DNA of 64,000 bases from Arsukibacterium sp. UBA3155 (GTDB lineage Bacteria; Pseudomonadota; Gammaproteobacteria; Enterobacterales; Alteromonadaceae): the NCBI GenBank assembly GCA_002364615.1, contig DEYP01000013.1, forward strand, positions 141,680-205,679. The letters are read 5' to 3'. Positions 35,388-45,074 of this stretch are shown piece after piece; the first letter of the stretch is position 1, and each line of letters starts with the position of its first letter. A program made the position numbers and the translations under genes. The notes beneath the pieces were generated by a model, which was not told the DNA's origin, searched no databases, and saw only the letters and a program-made list of their open reading frames with translations.

Positions 35388-37442
35388 TCAGGCATAGTAA
35401 TCAACAATGCGTTCACTAAGCTTAACGTCTAACTGCACTGCTGTCGCCTGCTCGTCCACATGCTGTTCATTGCCATGCTGACCTGCCCCGGCGCTGCCAT
35501 TGCGCTGACTACCCGCCTGACTGTCCCCCTGGCGCTGTTGCTGAACCTGGCCTTCACCTAACTGAATGCCCTGCTGTTGCAACATCTCACGGAGTCGGGG
35601 CATTTGCTGCTCTAATAATTCTTTGGCATGCTGTTGTTGCACAATAAACTGAACCGAAGCTTGCTCCTGCTGCAAATTAACCCGAATTTGCATTTGCCCT
35701 AAATCTGCCGGGTCGAGCCGGATCTCAGCAACCTGAATGTTCTGGCGCACCATCAGATTAATCCGCTCTTTTAACTGACCAGCGGCATCTTGTGTCAGTA
35801 AATTGACCTGCTTTAATTGCTCGGTAACCGCTTTATTGACGCTTTGTGCTTTTGTGCGCTCAGCGCTTTGCTGCGCACCGGCAATGGCAACGGTTGCGGC
35901 ATCGAGTCTGGCTATTGCGGCATCATTTTGACTCTGTGCTGCCTGGCCAACACTACCAGCAAAGCCACCAATAGTCGTTTCTGCTCTGGCGCTGCCGGCC
36001 ACTACCCCGGGTTCGGTTTTAACCTGCAACGCTGCCAAATCGGGGTCTTCTGTCAGCGCTTGTTTTAATGAGGGGTTATTTTCTGCCAGGGCAGCACGTT
36101 GTTGTGCTCTGGCCTGCGCCGAATCTGCCACGGTTGCGGCACTGGCCAGATTACTGGCAAGTGAACTGGCCGGCGGTCCCTCTTCAAGCAACACAGATTT
36201 TTCTGCATTCTCAAAGATGGTTGCTGAGGCTACTGGTGATATACCCTGAGCTGCGCTTTTCGATGCCGCAAGGGCCGCTGCAGCGCTGTCTTCGCCAGAG
36301 CTCTCGGTGGCAACATGAATAGTATTCGGGTCAGCCTTCACTGCCGTATTGGCTTTTATATGTTGTTCATCTGACTGCACAACGCGACTGTGATCCGTTA
36401 CTGCGACGGTGGCGCGCTCAACCGCTGTTAATGTCTCACTATCAATCTTAACCACATCAGTCTTAGCTGCATCAGGTTTAACTGCAATAGTCTCTGCAGC
36501 CTTAGCTGTGTCAAGCATAGTATTGTCTTTAGTAGCAACAGCACCTTGGGCATCACGTTTTACTGAGGCGGCAGCGACGGCATTGCCCTGGCTGCCTGTT
36601 GCGCTATCACTCTTTTTATCGCCACTAAGCGCTGTCTCGGTTAACGCATTATCAGCACCCTGCTTCGTCTGCGCCTGGCTGGCTGACGCTGTCTCACTGC
36701 GAGTAGCTGGCAGAGCGGTTTTTAACTCTGGCTGTGCCGCATTGTCAGATTTTATTTGGTTTTGAGTGGCTGTGGCCTCATCTGTGCTATCAGAATTAGT
36801 CAAACTATCAGCACCTTCGCTGTTACCTTCACTGGCCTTATTGCTTACAACACGCTCTGCTTTATCGCTTTTGGCTGCATCGGTTGCCGCACTTTCCGGA
36901 TACACCGGCAGAATAAACCACTCGCCTTTTGGACCTTTTTTGCCAGCAAGTCCTGCCCGATCCCCAAGTATTATTGCTTCATCACCTGCCCCGTCAGCCG
37001 CAGCTGTTTCGGCACTATCAGCCTCAGTAATAACAGTGCCGGCGGCATTTGCAGCGACATGCGCTTTTTCATTGGCATACAGCTTAAGCTGCAGCCTTGT
37101 CTGGCTGGCCAGATCGAGCAGTCCAAGTAAGGTGCCCGGCTGGCTGTCATCGGCCAGGCTAAGTTCTGCTTCAGGGGGAATGACCGGAGGAAGCGTATGT
37201 TCAGGCCGGCCTGCGGCTTTACCTTCCATACTGGCAGCGCGTTTGCTTTTACCGCTGATTTGCAATGCGGCAAAATTTTGCCCATCGTTTAATTGCTGCT
37301 GTTCGCCAGACTGATTAAGCAAGCGCCCGAAATTATCGGTAGCACCCGTCTCAGCCATTACAGCCACCAGCTGATGCGAAGCTGGCTCTGCGCCAGGGGC
37401 CGGGCCTGAGCTTAAAAAAGAAAGCGACAACAACGGATTCAT
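35388..37442 (-). CDS. fliK: Flagellar hook-length control protein FliK
   Basis: FliK is exported during hook growth, measures hook length and triggers the FlhB switch. The 684-residue protein is dominated by a low-complexity Ala/Ser/Thr/Asp/Lys-rich region (about 40-560). The C-terminal FliK domain is clear: INLMVRQNIQVAEIRLDPAD, then LGQMQIRVNLQQEQASVQFI, then MPRLREMLQQQGIQLGE. The tail is Gln-rich. The ATG at 37442 has AGGAG about 6 bases upstream. A 154-bp gap separates it from fliJ and a 126-bp gap from fliL, so internal promoters are possible, but none was convincing. Confidence 0.94.
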   Translation of the reverse strand: MNPLLSLSFLSSGPAPGAEPASHQLVAVMAETGATDNFGRLLNQSGEQQQLNDGQNFAALQISGKSKRAASMEGKAAGRPEHTLPPVIPPEAELSLADDSQPGTLLGLLDLASQTRLQLKLYANEKAHVAANAAGTVITEADSAETAAADGAGDEAIILGDRAGLAGKKGPKGEWFILPVYPESAATDAAKSDKAERVVSNKASEGNSEGADSLTNSDSTDEATATQNQIKSDNAAQPELKTALPATRSETASASQAQTKQGADNALTETALSGDKKSDSATGSQGNAVAAASVKRDAQGAVATKDNTMLDTAKAAETIAVKPDAAKTDVVKIDSETLTAVERATVAVTDHSRVVQSDEQHIKANTAVKADPNTIHVATESSGEDSAAAALAASKSAAQGISPVASATIFENAEKSVLLEEGPPASSLASNLASAATVADSAQARAQQRAALAENNPSLKQALTEDPDLAALQVKTEPGVVAGSARAETTIGGFAGSVGQAAQSQNDAAIARLDAATVAIAGAQQSAERTKAQSVNKAVTEQLKQVNLLTQDAAGQLKERINLMVRQNIQVAEIRLDPADLGQMQIRVNLQQEQASVQFIVQQQHAKELLEQQMPRLREMLQQQGIQLGEGQVQQQRQGDSQAGSQRNGSAGAGQHGNEQHVDEQATAVQLDVKLSERIVDYYA

Positions 37443-37596
37443 TTTGATCTCCTGGTAGGGCAACGGGTTTACCACTCTTGAGTTGTCTGCTGATTTATGA
37501 CAACACTTTTAGCAAAACCCGTAATGCGCACTGCGCAATAAAACGTATAATACAAAACCAATACAAAAATCGCGCCAGTTTTAAGAAAAACCGCTA

Positions 37597-38049
37597 TTAG
37601 GGTTCCTGCGCCAGCTGGCGCCGGTAAAATTGTTGCCCGGCATACTCATCACTCAGGCTTTGTTGCTGTCGCTCAAGTACTTGTAGCGCTGCACTGTCGG
37701 CCCGCTCAACTAACAGTTCCAGCGCTTTGCGTTTTGTTTGCATTTTTAACCAGCTTTGTTTGCGCTGTTCAGCAGCCGCTTTCGCCTGATGCACAACTCT
37801 GGCTTGCTGCACCAAAGCCTGGTCCAGCTTACCAATAAAATTGACATACTGGCTGTACTGCCGGCTTTGCACGCCCTGGCTGCCCTGGCGCTGACTTTGC
37901 TGGATATATTCGGTACGGTAGTTTGCCAACCCCTGATATTTTTGTTCAGCTTGCTGAAAATACTGTTGTGCCTTAATAAACTGCGCCTGCAGATTATCTT
38001 CGCGCTCACGCTGTACTTTAATAATTAAACTGAAGCGGTGCGCTGCCAT
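37597..38049 (-). CDS. fliJ: Flagellar export chaperone FliJ
   Basis: FliJ is a coiled-coil protein that sits in the FliI ATPase ring and escorts export cargo. The 150-residue protein is almost all predicted coiled coil, very rich in Gln (QAKAAAEQRKQSWLKMQTKR) as in the family, with no other domain. It starts at the fliI stop (one-base overlap) and has the usual length. Confidence 0.93.
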   Translation of the reverse strand: MAAHRFSLIIKVQREREDNLQAQFIKAQQYFQQAEQKYQGLANYRTEYIQQSQRQGSQGVQSRQYSQYVNFIGKLDQALVQQARVVHQAKAAAEQRKQSWLKMQTKRKALELLVERADSAALQVLERQQQSLSDEYAGQQFYRRQLAQEP

Positions 38050-39392
38050 TAGCCGGCCATTCGCTGTGCAGGTAACACCTGACTGAGCGCCGTCAAACTT
38101 TCATCATAAGGAACAATCGTTTTCATGCCTTGTTGTAAAAAAGCGTTGATTTTTGGCATCAGGCCAATTGCCTGATCCAACATCGGATCACTGCCACGAA
38201 CATAGGCACCAATTGAAATTAAATCTTTGCTTTGCTGATAACTGGCATACAGTTGCTTAACGGCACGGGCCAGTTGCTGATGCTCGTTACTGGTAACGGC
38301 AGGCATTACCCGGCTGATGGATTTTTCAATATCGATTGCCGGAAAATGACCGCTGTCGGCCAGTGTGCGGGATAACACGATATGACCATCCAGAATAGCC
38401 CGGGAGGCATCGGCAATCGGATCCTGCAAATCGTCGCCTTCTGATAGCACGGTATAAAACGCCGTTATTGACCCCTGATGACCGGTACCATTACCCGCCC
38501 GTTCGACCAGTGCCGGTAATTTGGCAAACACTGACGGTGGGTAACCCTTGGTTGCTGGCGGCTCACCAACTGCCAGGGCAATTTCGCGCTGCGCCTGAGC
38601 ATAGCGGGTAATTGAGTCGATCAAAAGCAACACATCCATGCCCTGATCACGAAAATATTCCGCTACCTGCACGGCCGTTTCACAGCCTTTGAGGCGCATC
38701 AATGGCGATACATCGGCCGGTGCGGCAATCACTACAGAACGTGCTTTACCTTCATCGCCCAGAATCTCATCGATAAACTCTTTTACCTCCCGGCCCCGCT
38801 CACCAACCAGTCCCACCACAATAACGTCTGCCGCCGTACCCCGGGTCATCATGCCAAGCAATACGCTTTTACCCACGCCACTACCGGCAAACAGGCCCAT
38901 ACGCTGGCCTTTACCGACGGTAATAATGCTGTTTATTGCCCTTACCCCGACATCCAGCGGCTGCTTTACCGGCCGACGTAGCAACGGATTAATCGGTTTA
39001 CCTTTGCCTTTGCTAAATTCTGTCGCGCTAATAGGCCCTTTGCCATCCAGCGGTTTACCTACCCCATCAATGACCCGGCCCAGCAAGTTCAAGGTTAATG
39101 GCACTCCTTTATACTGAATAACCGGCGTCACTCTGGCGCCAGGTACGACGCCGGCAATATCATCTTGTGGCATCAGAAATAAGCGATCATTAGCAAAGCC
39201 GACGACTTCCGCCAAAATAGCACCGCGGGCACTTTCGACCAGGCAAGGCTGACCAATCGCCGCCCGGCAGCCGGTCGCTTCCAGGGTTAACCCCACGACC
39301 CGCACCAGATGGCCTGACACCGCAGGCAAGGACGGATGAATATGTTGCTGTTGTTGCTGCAACCGTTGCTGCAGGCTGCTACGGTCAGTCAT
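38049..39392 (-). CDS. fliI: Flagellum-specific ATPase FliI
   Basis: FliI is the F1-beta-like ATPase of the flagellar export apparatus. The 447-residue protein has Walker A GSGVGKS (170-176), [20 protein letters not shown] (quoted in part as [11 protein letters not shown]), Walker [21 protein letters not shown] and the P-loop neighbour [14 protein letters not shown]. The start at 39392 overlaps fliH by 8 bases and is preferred over one 32 codons earlier, which would give an odd basic extension read from within fliH. Confidence 0.96.
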   Translation of the reverse strand: MTDRSSLQQRLQQQQQHIHPSLPAVSGHLVRVVGLTLEATGCRAAIGQPCLVESARGAILAEVVGFANDRLFLMPQDDIAGVVPGARVTPVIQYKGVPLTLNLLGRVIDGVGKPLDGKGPISATEFSKGKGKPINPLLRRPVKQPLDVGVRAINSIITVGKGQRMGLFAGSGVGKSVLLGMMTRGTAADVIVVGLVGERGREVKEFIDEILGDEGKARSVVIAAPADVSPLMRLKGCETAVQVAEYFRDQGMDVLLLIDSITRYAQAQREIALAVGEPPATKGYPPSVFAKLPALVERAGNGTGHQGSITAFYTVLSEGDDLQDPIADASRAILDGHIVLSRTLADSGHFPAIDIEKSISRVMPAVTSNEHQQLARAVKQLYASYQQSKDLISIGAYVRGSDPMLDQAIGLMPKINAFLQQGMKTIVPYDESLTALSQVLPAQRMAG

Positions 39393-40383
39393 GCGGCTTC
39401 GGGTCCTGTGCTGATGTTTGTTTTTTTTCTTTCTCAGCCTGTCTCTCTGAGGATGGCGCCGATTGAGACGATTTAGCCGGGCTATCACTTTCGGTTACTT
39501 TGCGCTGTTCAGTATCAGCGGCAATATCGTCAATAGTATCGTCTACAGTATCGTTAATAATGCTCTCTGCAGCATGCTCCGCTGCCTCTTCAAGCTGCAG
39601 GAAATGCTCCAGACTGCTTTGAACCCGCTGCTGAATACTTCGATCGACACTGGAGCTGCTGCTTTGCACCAGACAACCACCTTGAGCCAGCAACGGCTCA
39701 GCTCGCAATTGCCAGCCGCGCTCCGTTATTTCAGTTTCAGAGTAATGTTGCTTCACTGTGGCAACGTCGGCCGGGTTAAGTTTAATGGTCACGGCATTGC
39801 TTTGCAGCGGTAAGGCACCGATGGCCTCTTGCAACGCCTGTAAAATGACCTGAGGGTTAGTGGTTACTTCAACATTGATCACCGACTTGGCCATCGCCAG
39901 CGCCAGTTGCACCAGCTCCTGCTCTACCCGGTTGTCTATTTTTGCCAGCGGTTGCTGCAGTTGGTCGAATAACACACTTAATTCAGCCCGCAAGGTGTCA
40001 ATTTCAGTCGCTGCATCGGCCAGGCCTTGTTTTTTACCCTCTGCCAGGCCTTGCTTAAGTCCATCTTGCTGGCCCTGTTCCCGGCCTTCACTGTAACCTT
40101 TGGCAAAGCCTTCTTCTTTGCCCTGCAGCATTCCCTCATCGTGGGCAGCCTGGCGCATTTGCTCGATATCATCTGCGGTAAGCGGCTTTATCTCTAATGT
40201 TTCTTCTGTCTCATCATCGGCAACCCTTTTACTATCAGGGCGTTGTAAGTTCAGGGCATTAGTCCGGGTATCCTGACTGCGCGCGTCGGCAGTTAAATCT
40301 GGCGTATGCCAGTGTTTTATCTGCTCTGCCTGATCAGGATCCGGTGAATAAGGCCGGTTAGGGTTGTGCGCATTTTTAATCAT
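39385..40383 (-). CDS. fliH: Flagellar export stator protein FliH
   Basis: FliH binds FliI and connects the ATPase to the C-ring. The 332-residue protein has an unstructured N-terminus. A GxxxG-type glycine repeat spans about 97-130 ([20 protein letters not shown], then [18 protein letters not shown]), a known FliH hallmark. The helical V-ATPase E-subunit-like domain follows. The C-terminal acidic/Ser-rich tail of about 80 residues is longer than in E. coli. It follows fliG by 17 bp. Confidence 0.94.
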   Translation of the reverse strand: MIKNAHNPNRPYSPDPDQAEQIKHWHTPDLTADARSQDTRTNALNLQRPDSKRVADDETEETLEIKPLTADDIEQMRQAAHDEGMLQGKEEGFAKGYSEGREQGQQDGLKQGLAEGKKQGLADAATEIDTLRAELSVLFDQLQQPLAKIDNRVEQELVQLALAMAKSVINVEVTTNPQVILQALQEAIGALPLQSNAVTIKLNPADVATVKQHYSETEITERGWQLRAEPLLAQGGCLVQSSSSSVDRSIQQRVQSSLEHFLQLEEAAEHAAESIINDTVDDTIDDIAADTEQRKVTESDSPAKSSQSAPSSERQAEKEKKQTSAQDPKPHD

Positions 40384-40400
40384 CGCTATTTCGCTACCTG

Positions 40401-41432
40401 TTACAGGAAGTCTTCACCACCACCGCCGCCAAGCATAATTTCACCGGCATCGGACAACCGTCGTGCGGCTGATAGTATTTCTTTCTGGGCGGTTTCTACT
40501 TCACTTACCCGCACGGGTCCCATGGCTTCCAAATCGTCCTGCAACAATTCGGCCGCACGTTTGGACATGTTTTTCAGAATTTTCTCTTTCAGATTCTCGT
40601 CGGTACCTTTTAAGGCTTTCATCAACACGTCCTGCTGGATCTCCCGCAGCAGCACCTGAATACCTCGATCATCAACATCGACCAGATTTTCAAACACAAA
40701 CATCAGATCCTGAATTTGCTGCGCCATTTCCTCGTCGTGCTCACGAATGGAATCCATCAGCTGACCTTCCATATTAGTATCCAGATAATTGAGGATATCC
40801 GCAGCAGCTTTTAAACCGCCCATTTTCGCAGACTGAGTGCCTGCCTGACCGGCAAATTGTTTTTCCATAATTTCGTTTAATTCCTGTAATGCGGCTGGTT
40901 GCACTTCTTCCAGGTTGGCAATGCGCATGGTTAAATCCAGCCGCACTTTTTCCGAGAACTGCGATAAAATTTCAGCCGATTGTTCAGGCTCAAGATACGA
41001 CAGTACAATCGTCTGGATTTGCGGGTGCTCGTTGCGGATAATGTTGGCTACTTGCTTGGAATCCATCCATTTCAGAGAGTCCAGACCCTTAGCACCACCA
41101 CCCAATACAATTTGGTCAATCAGGTTAGCGGCTTTTTCTTCGCCCAGCGCTGCGGTCAACGCCCGTTTGATAAACTCTTCACTCTGGAAGCCAATGGTGC
41201 TGAAATTCTGGATCTGTTCGATAAACAGACGGTGTACTGCCGAGATTTTGGCCTGATTTAAGTCGGTCATCTGCGCCATCGCCAGACCGACTTTTTGCAC
41301 CTGCTTTGGTTCAAGGTGCTTTAAAATCTGCGCCGCGTCTTCTTCTGATAAGCTGAGCAACAGAATAGCTGCTTTCTCAACGCCATCCAGTTTACCAACA
41401 TCAAATGAGGGTTTTTCTTCAATATTATTCAT
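40401..41432 (-). CDS. fliG: Flagellar switch protein FliG
   Basis: FliG sits on the MS-ring, generates torque with the stator and sets direction. The 343-residue protein shows all FliG segments: KAAILLLSLSEEDAAQILKH, then EHPQIQTIVLSYLEPEQSAE (middle domain EHPQ motif), then the C-terminal torque helix with DLMFVFENLVDVDDRGIQVL and LRE(I/Q)-type charged residues. It overlaps the fliF stop by 8 bases. Confidence 0.97.
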   Translation of the reverse strand: MNNIEEKPSFDVGKLDGVEKAAILLLSLSEEDAAQILKHLEPKQVQKVGLAMAQMTDLNQAKISAVHRLFIEQIQNFSTIGFQSEEFIKRALTAALGEEKAANLIDQIVLGGGAKGLDSLKWMDSKQVANIIRNEHPQIQTIVLSYLEPEQSAEILSQFSEKVRLDLTMRIANLEEVQPAALQELNEIMEKQFAGQAGTQSAKMGGLKAAADILNYLDTNMEGQLMDSIREHDEEMAQQIQDLMFVFENLVDVDDRGIQVLLREIQQDVLMKALKGTDENLKEKILKNMSKRAAELLQDDLEAMGPVRVSEVETAQKEILSAARRLSDAGEIMLGGGGGEDFL

Positions 41433-43137
41433 CTTCAGCCAACCAGTTTTTCACTACCAGAGAGGATAACTCAGGTTCATTGGCCACCAGTGCCCGAACC
41501 GCCCGCAGTAAATCTTCATCGCCATGTAAGTCTGGCAGCATTAAGGTACCATCTGGCGCGAAGCCTACCGCGTTCTCATCGAACGTTGAATTTAGCATAT
41601 CAATGGTATCATCACCCAGATCTAAACCGCTGCTCAGGGCTTTATCATCATAAGCGTCGTCAGTTTGTTCAGGGTAAATCAGTTTCTTCAGCATAGGCCT
41701 TACGATGCCCAGCATCAGCGCAAGAATAATAATACCGCCAATCATTAAGCGCAGGATCCGTAAAAACCACTCTTCCTGATAAATGGCCAGTTTCGGCTCT
41801 TCCAATAATGCTTCGCGTACGAAAGGCACTGAGATAACTTCTATGGTATCGCCACGCTGCACGTCAAAGCCAATGCCACCTTGCAATAAGCGACGAATAT
41901 TGGCCAGTGATTCCTGCGTGCGCGGCTGAGGCTCGCTAACGCCCTCGGCATTCGGCGCACCTGGTTCATAATCTACGGCCACCGATACTGACAGACGACG
42001 AATGACCCCGCTTTGCTGTGAAGTATGACTGATAGTTGTGTCAAGTTCGTAATTGCGGGTTGCTTCTTTGTGGTTACGGCCCGGGATCACTGGCCTGGCA
42101 TTGTCACCTGTTGCCTGTTCCGGAATAGAGGAATTTAAGGGAGGCTGATTTGATAAGGCTCCCGGAATTCCGCCGTTACTGCCGCCAACACTGCTTTCTT
42201 CAATAGTCATTTCACTACGAATAGCCGGTAAGTCGGGGTTAAAGCGCTTCTGGGTTTGTTCTACGGCGGTAAAATCCAGCATCAGATCCACCTGTGCCGT
42301 ATAGTTACCATAGCCCAGTACGGGCAACAAAATTGAGTCGACCTTCTGGCGATACTCATCTTCCCGGGCGCGTTGTAATTCATGCTCGCGGCGCGAACGC
42401 GCGGCGCTACCATCCTGAGAGCCACTATTTAGCAAGCGGCCGCTTTGATCACTTACTGTGACCTTACTCGGCTCCATGCCTTGTACGGCAGAGGCCACCA
42501 AATCGACAATAGCGTCAACTTCACTGTCACGAATAACGGTACCGCCACGGGCAGTGACCAGCACGGTGGCAGAAGGCGATGCAGCCTGGCGGGCAAAAAC
42601 GTTTTCTTTAGGAATTGCCAGCAAGACCCGGGCCCTGGCAATACTTTGCAGCTCTTCAATGGTGCGCGCCAGCTGTTGTTCACGGCTATGCTTCAGGCGT
42701 TCCATTTCCAGGCGCTGACTGACCCCGAAACCACTGTCCTGTAATAAAAATTCAGTACCGGCAGAAGGTTCCTGAGTTAAGCCGGCCCGTGACAAGCCAA
42801 GTTTCACTGCCTGATAACGATCTTCCGGAACATAGATAACATTACCTTCAAGCTCGTATTCCACTTGCTGGGCATCTAAATGATCAAGGGTCTGAATAAG
42901 TTCCTGAGTAGCATAGGTGCCAAGGGGACGCATTTCGGCCTGACGGGCCCAGAAGAAAATTAACACCGCAATGACCAGGCAGATAACCAGTGCGACCATC
43001 AGGGTAACCTGCCGCATAATATCGACACCACCAATGGCGCCAAGAAAGCCGGATTTCTGCTCTTGTGATTCAGAATTATTGGAGCTGTTGTAGTCGTTAG
43101 GACTGATTGCCAGCTCTGTTGATTGATTATCTGCCAC
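41425..43137 (-). CDS. fliF: Flagellar MS-ring protein FliF
   Basis: FliF forms the MS-ring, the base on which the flagellum assembles. The 570-residue protein has two transmembrane helices (about 40-60 and 455-475). Between them are periplasmic ring-building motifs: ELEGNVIYVPEDRYQAVKLG, then GFGVSQRLEMERLKHSREQQ, then LARTIEELQSIARARVLLAI. The C-terminal FliG-binding tail ends in SLVVKNWLAEDE. It follows fliE by 10 bp. Confidence 0.97.
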   Translation of the reverse strand: MADNQSTELAISPNDYNSSNNSESQEQKSGFLGAIGGVDIMRQVTLMVALVICLVIAVLIFFWARQAEMRPLGTYATQELIQTLDHLDAQQVEYELEGNVIYVPEDRYQAVKLGLSRAGLTQEPSAGTEFLLQDSGFGVSQRLEMERLKHSREQQLARTIEELQSIARARVLLAIPKENVFARQAASPSATVLVTARGGTVIRDSEVDAIVDLVASAVQGMEPSKVTVSDQSGRLLNSGSQDGSAARSRREHELQRAREDEYRQKVDSILLPVLGYGNYTAQVDLMLDFTAVEQTQKRFNPDLPAIRSEMTIEESSVGGSNGGIPGALSNQPPLNSSIPEQATGDNARPVIPGRNHKEATRNYELDTTISHTSQQSGVIRRLSVSVAVDYEPGAPNAEGVSEPQPRTQESLANIRRLLQGGIGFDVQRGDTIEVISVPFVREALLEEPKLAIYQEEWFLRILRLMIGGIIILALMLGIVRPMLKKLIYPEQTDDAYDDKALSSGLDLGDDTIDMLNSTFDENAVGFAPDGTLMLPDLHGDEDLLRAVRALVANEPELSSLVVKNWLAEDE

Positions 43138-43147
43138 GTGCTACCCC

Positions 43148-43486
43148 TTAAACCGGCATGGACATAATGTCTTTGTACGCTTCAACCATCTTGTTGCGTA
43201 CCTGCACCGTTGCTTCAAACGCCAGTGACGATTTTTGCGCTGCGATCATCGCCTGCACCAGCGATACATTCGGATCGCCCATTTCAACCCGGTTTCTTAA
43301 CTCACCTGCCTCTACCTGAGTGGTATTAACGGTTTTCAACGCATCTTTAAACAGGGTACTGAATTCAGACTGACTGGGGTTCACCTCGGCCAGTTGATTA
43401 ACAGGCTTCATCTCGGCCGACAGACTGCGCGCCTGGCTGGCCATTGATTGCATTTGGGCGTATAACGCCTGACCTTTAATATCCAT
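43148..43486 (-). CDS. fliE: Flagellar hook-basal body protein FliE
   Basis: FliE joins the MS-ring to the rod and is the first export substrate. The 112-residue protein ends with the FliE signature VSLVQAMIAAQKSSLAFEAT and VQVRNKMVEAYKDIMSMPV. It is the first gene of the long fliE-to-flhB operon and has a sigma-54-type promoter about 108 bp upstream, with a FleQ/FlrA-like box inside the leader. Confidence 0.97.
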   Translation of the reverse strand: MDIKGQALYAQMQSMASQARSLSAEMKPVNQLAEVNPSQSEFSTLFKDALKTVNTTQVEAGELRNRVEMGDPNVSLVQAMIAAQKSSLAFEATVQVRNKMVEAYKDIMSMPV

Positions 43487-43555
43487 AACTGTACCCTGTT
43501 TAATAAAGCTTCATAATCGAAAGCTGGTTAGCTGAAGCCTGATTACATGCACCGT

Positions 43556-43569
43556 GTCAATAAATTGCC
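43556..43569 (-). promoter_or_regulatory. FlrA/FleQ-like binding box in the fliE leader
   Basis: Read on the plus strand, GTCAATAAATTGCC matches the published Pseudomonas FleQ consensus GTCaNTAAAtTGAC at all but one position (C for A at position 13). It lies about 14-27 bases downstream of the predicted fliE transcription start, an unusual place that is known for FleQ at fliE in Pseudomonas. Confidence 0.6.
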
Positions 43570-43593
43570 AGCGGCTGGCTGTAGGGTTACCTA

Positions 43594-43609
43594 AGCAGGA
43601 GTTATGCCA
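43594..43609 (-). promoter_or_regulatory. Sigma-54-type promoter for the fliE operon
   Basis: On the minus strand TGGCATAACTCCTGCT has the exact GG-N10-GC spacing, a TGGCA -24 element and CTGCT at -12. It is nearly identical to the flrB promoter element. Transcription would start near 43583. Confidence 0.72.
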
Positions 43610-43634
43610 TATTTAAATTAATGTTTTTAATAAG

Positions 43635-43657
43635 GAAAAAGCCGGCAAGCCGGCTTT
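43635..43657 (-). terminator. Factor-independent terminator after flrC
   Basis: A hairpin AAAGCCGGC/GCCGGCTTT with a tight loop lies 20 bp past the flrC stop. On the minus strand it is followed by a run of T. It separates the flrBC transcript from the fliE promoter. Confidence 0.8.
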
Positions 43658-43676
43658 CATAATAGGTTGAGTTTTT

Positions 43677-45074
43677 TCAGGCGGGCAGTTCTATCCCAGA
43701 TTCCCGCATCCGGGCCAGCTTGTAGCGCAAGGTACGATCACTGATCCCCAATTTTTCGGCGACCGCCTTGCGTTTGTAAGCACAGGCCTTAAGCGTGGCC
43801 AGAATGATTCTGTGCTCCTGTTCGTGCAGCTCTGTTTTAAAATCATCGGGCACGGTTGTTTCGTTAGCGGCTGCTGAAATTACCGTTTGTGCGGCTGGCT
43901 CAGGCGTGCTTGTCGCCATGGCAGGGAGCGTCGTCGCAGCATGGCTATCGCCAGACAATAAAATATCTGCACCAGTAATTTGTTCACTCTGACACAAAAT
44001 CAAAGCCCGCTGGATAACATTATCCAGCTCACGCACATTGCCAGGCCAGTTGTGTTGTATAAGTAGTTCAGTGGCACAGTCACTTAACCCCAATACCGCA
44101 CGCCCCTGCTGCTGGCAGTATTTACTGATAAGGTGCTTCGCCAGCGGCGCAATATCTTCCCGGCGCTCTGCCAGAGCCGGCCAGGTTAATGGAAATACAT
44201 TTAACCTGAAAAACAGATCCTGGCGGAAGCTGCCATCTGCCACGGCTTGCTGTAAGTCGCGGTTACTGGTTGCCAGGACCCTAACATCCAGTTTAATGGT
44301 TTTACGGCTGCCAAGCCGTTCCACTTCCCGCTCCTGCAATACCCGTAACAGTTTAGCCTGCAGGTTTAAATCCATTTCCGTAATTTCATCCAGCAATAGC
44401 GTGCCATGCTGGGCTTGTTCAAACTTGCCGGGACAACCGGCAATAGCACCGGTAAAGGCGCCTTTTTCATAGCCAAACAGGGTCGATTCCAGCATGTTTT
44501 CCGGAATAGCCGCACAGTTAATCGCCACAAAGGGTCCGCTGGCACGTGGTGATTGCTGATGAATATACCGTGCCAATACTTCTTTGCCTGAACCACTGGG
44601 CCCGGCAATCATGACGCTGGCTTCAGAGCGCGCCACCCGGGCGGTTAATTCCAGCAAGGCAATGCTGGAGGGCGCTGCCACCACCGGCGTAGCCGAATTC
44701 GGTTGCTCTGCTAACACATAGCGACTTACCGTGCTAAGCAGTACCTGTGGCGCAAAGGGTTTCGCCAGGTAATCTACTGCCCCCAGCCGGATAGCCTCAA
44801 CCGCATCCTGCACGTTGGCATAAGCCGTCATCATCAGTACCGGCAGCTGCGGATAATGCTGGCGCAGGGTTTTTAATAACGTTAAGCCAGACACCTGGCC
44901 CATTTGCACGTCGCTAACCACCAATTGCACGGTCTGCTTTTTCAGTAGCAGCAAGGCGCTTTCTGCACTATCTGCACTAAACACCTGATAACTGGCCAGG
45001 CTCAGCGTATCGCAAAGGGCCTCACGCAGGCCGGCATCATCCTCAACAATCAGTATTGGCGTCGCTGTAGTCAT
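43677..45074 (-). CDS. flrC: Flagellar two-component sigma-54 activator FlrC/FleR
   Basis: FlrC, phosphorylated by FlrB, activates mid-class sigma-54 flagellar promoters. The 465-residue protein has an N-terminal receiver (phosphorylated Asp55 in VVSDVQMG). The AAA+ domain carries Walker A GPSGSGKE, the sigma-54-contact motif GAFTGA in [12 protein letters not shown], and the RPGNVREL-like [20 protein letters not shown]-terminal Fis-type helix-turn-helix ends the protein (RKAVAEKLGISDRTLRYKLA). It overlaps flrB by four bases. Confidence 0.95.
   Translation of the reverse strand: MTTATPILIVEDDAGLREALCDTLSLASYQVFSADSAESALLLLKKQTVQLVVSDVQMGQVSGLTLLKTLRQHYPQLPVLMMTAYANVQDAVEAIRLGAVDYLAKPFAPQVLLSTVSRYVLAEQPNSATPVVAAPSSIALLELTARVARSEASVMIAGPSGSGKEVLARYIHQQSPRASGPFVAINCAAIPENMLESTLFGYEKGAFTGAIAGCPGKFEQAQHGTLLLDEITEMDLNLQAKLLRVLQEREVERLGSRKTIKLDVRVLATSNRDLQQAVADGSFRQDLFFRLNVFPLTWPALAERREDIAPLAKHLISKYCQQQGRAVLGLSDCATELLIQHNWPGNVRELDNVIQRALILCQSEQITGADILLSGDSHAATTLPAMATSTPEPAAQTVISAAANETTVPDDFKTELHEQEHRIILATLKACAYKRKAVAEKLGISDRTLRYKLARMRESGIELPA

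Noticed and set aside
36766-37314. 182-codon plus-strand frame across fliK
   Set aside because: Antisense shadow produced by the Ala/Ser-rich bias of fliK; composition reflects reversed fliK codons.
37459-37474. Sigma-54-like match on the minus strand (TGGTAAACCCGTTGCC) upstream of fliK
   Set aside because: Spacing and TTGC fit, but the predicted transcription start near 37448 would cut off the clear AGGAG ribosome site, so it cannot serve this start codon.
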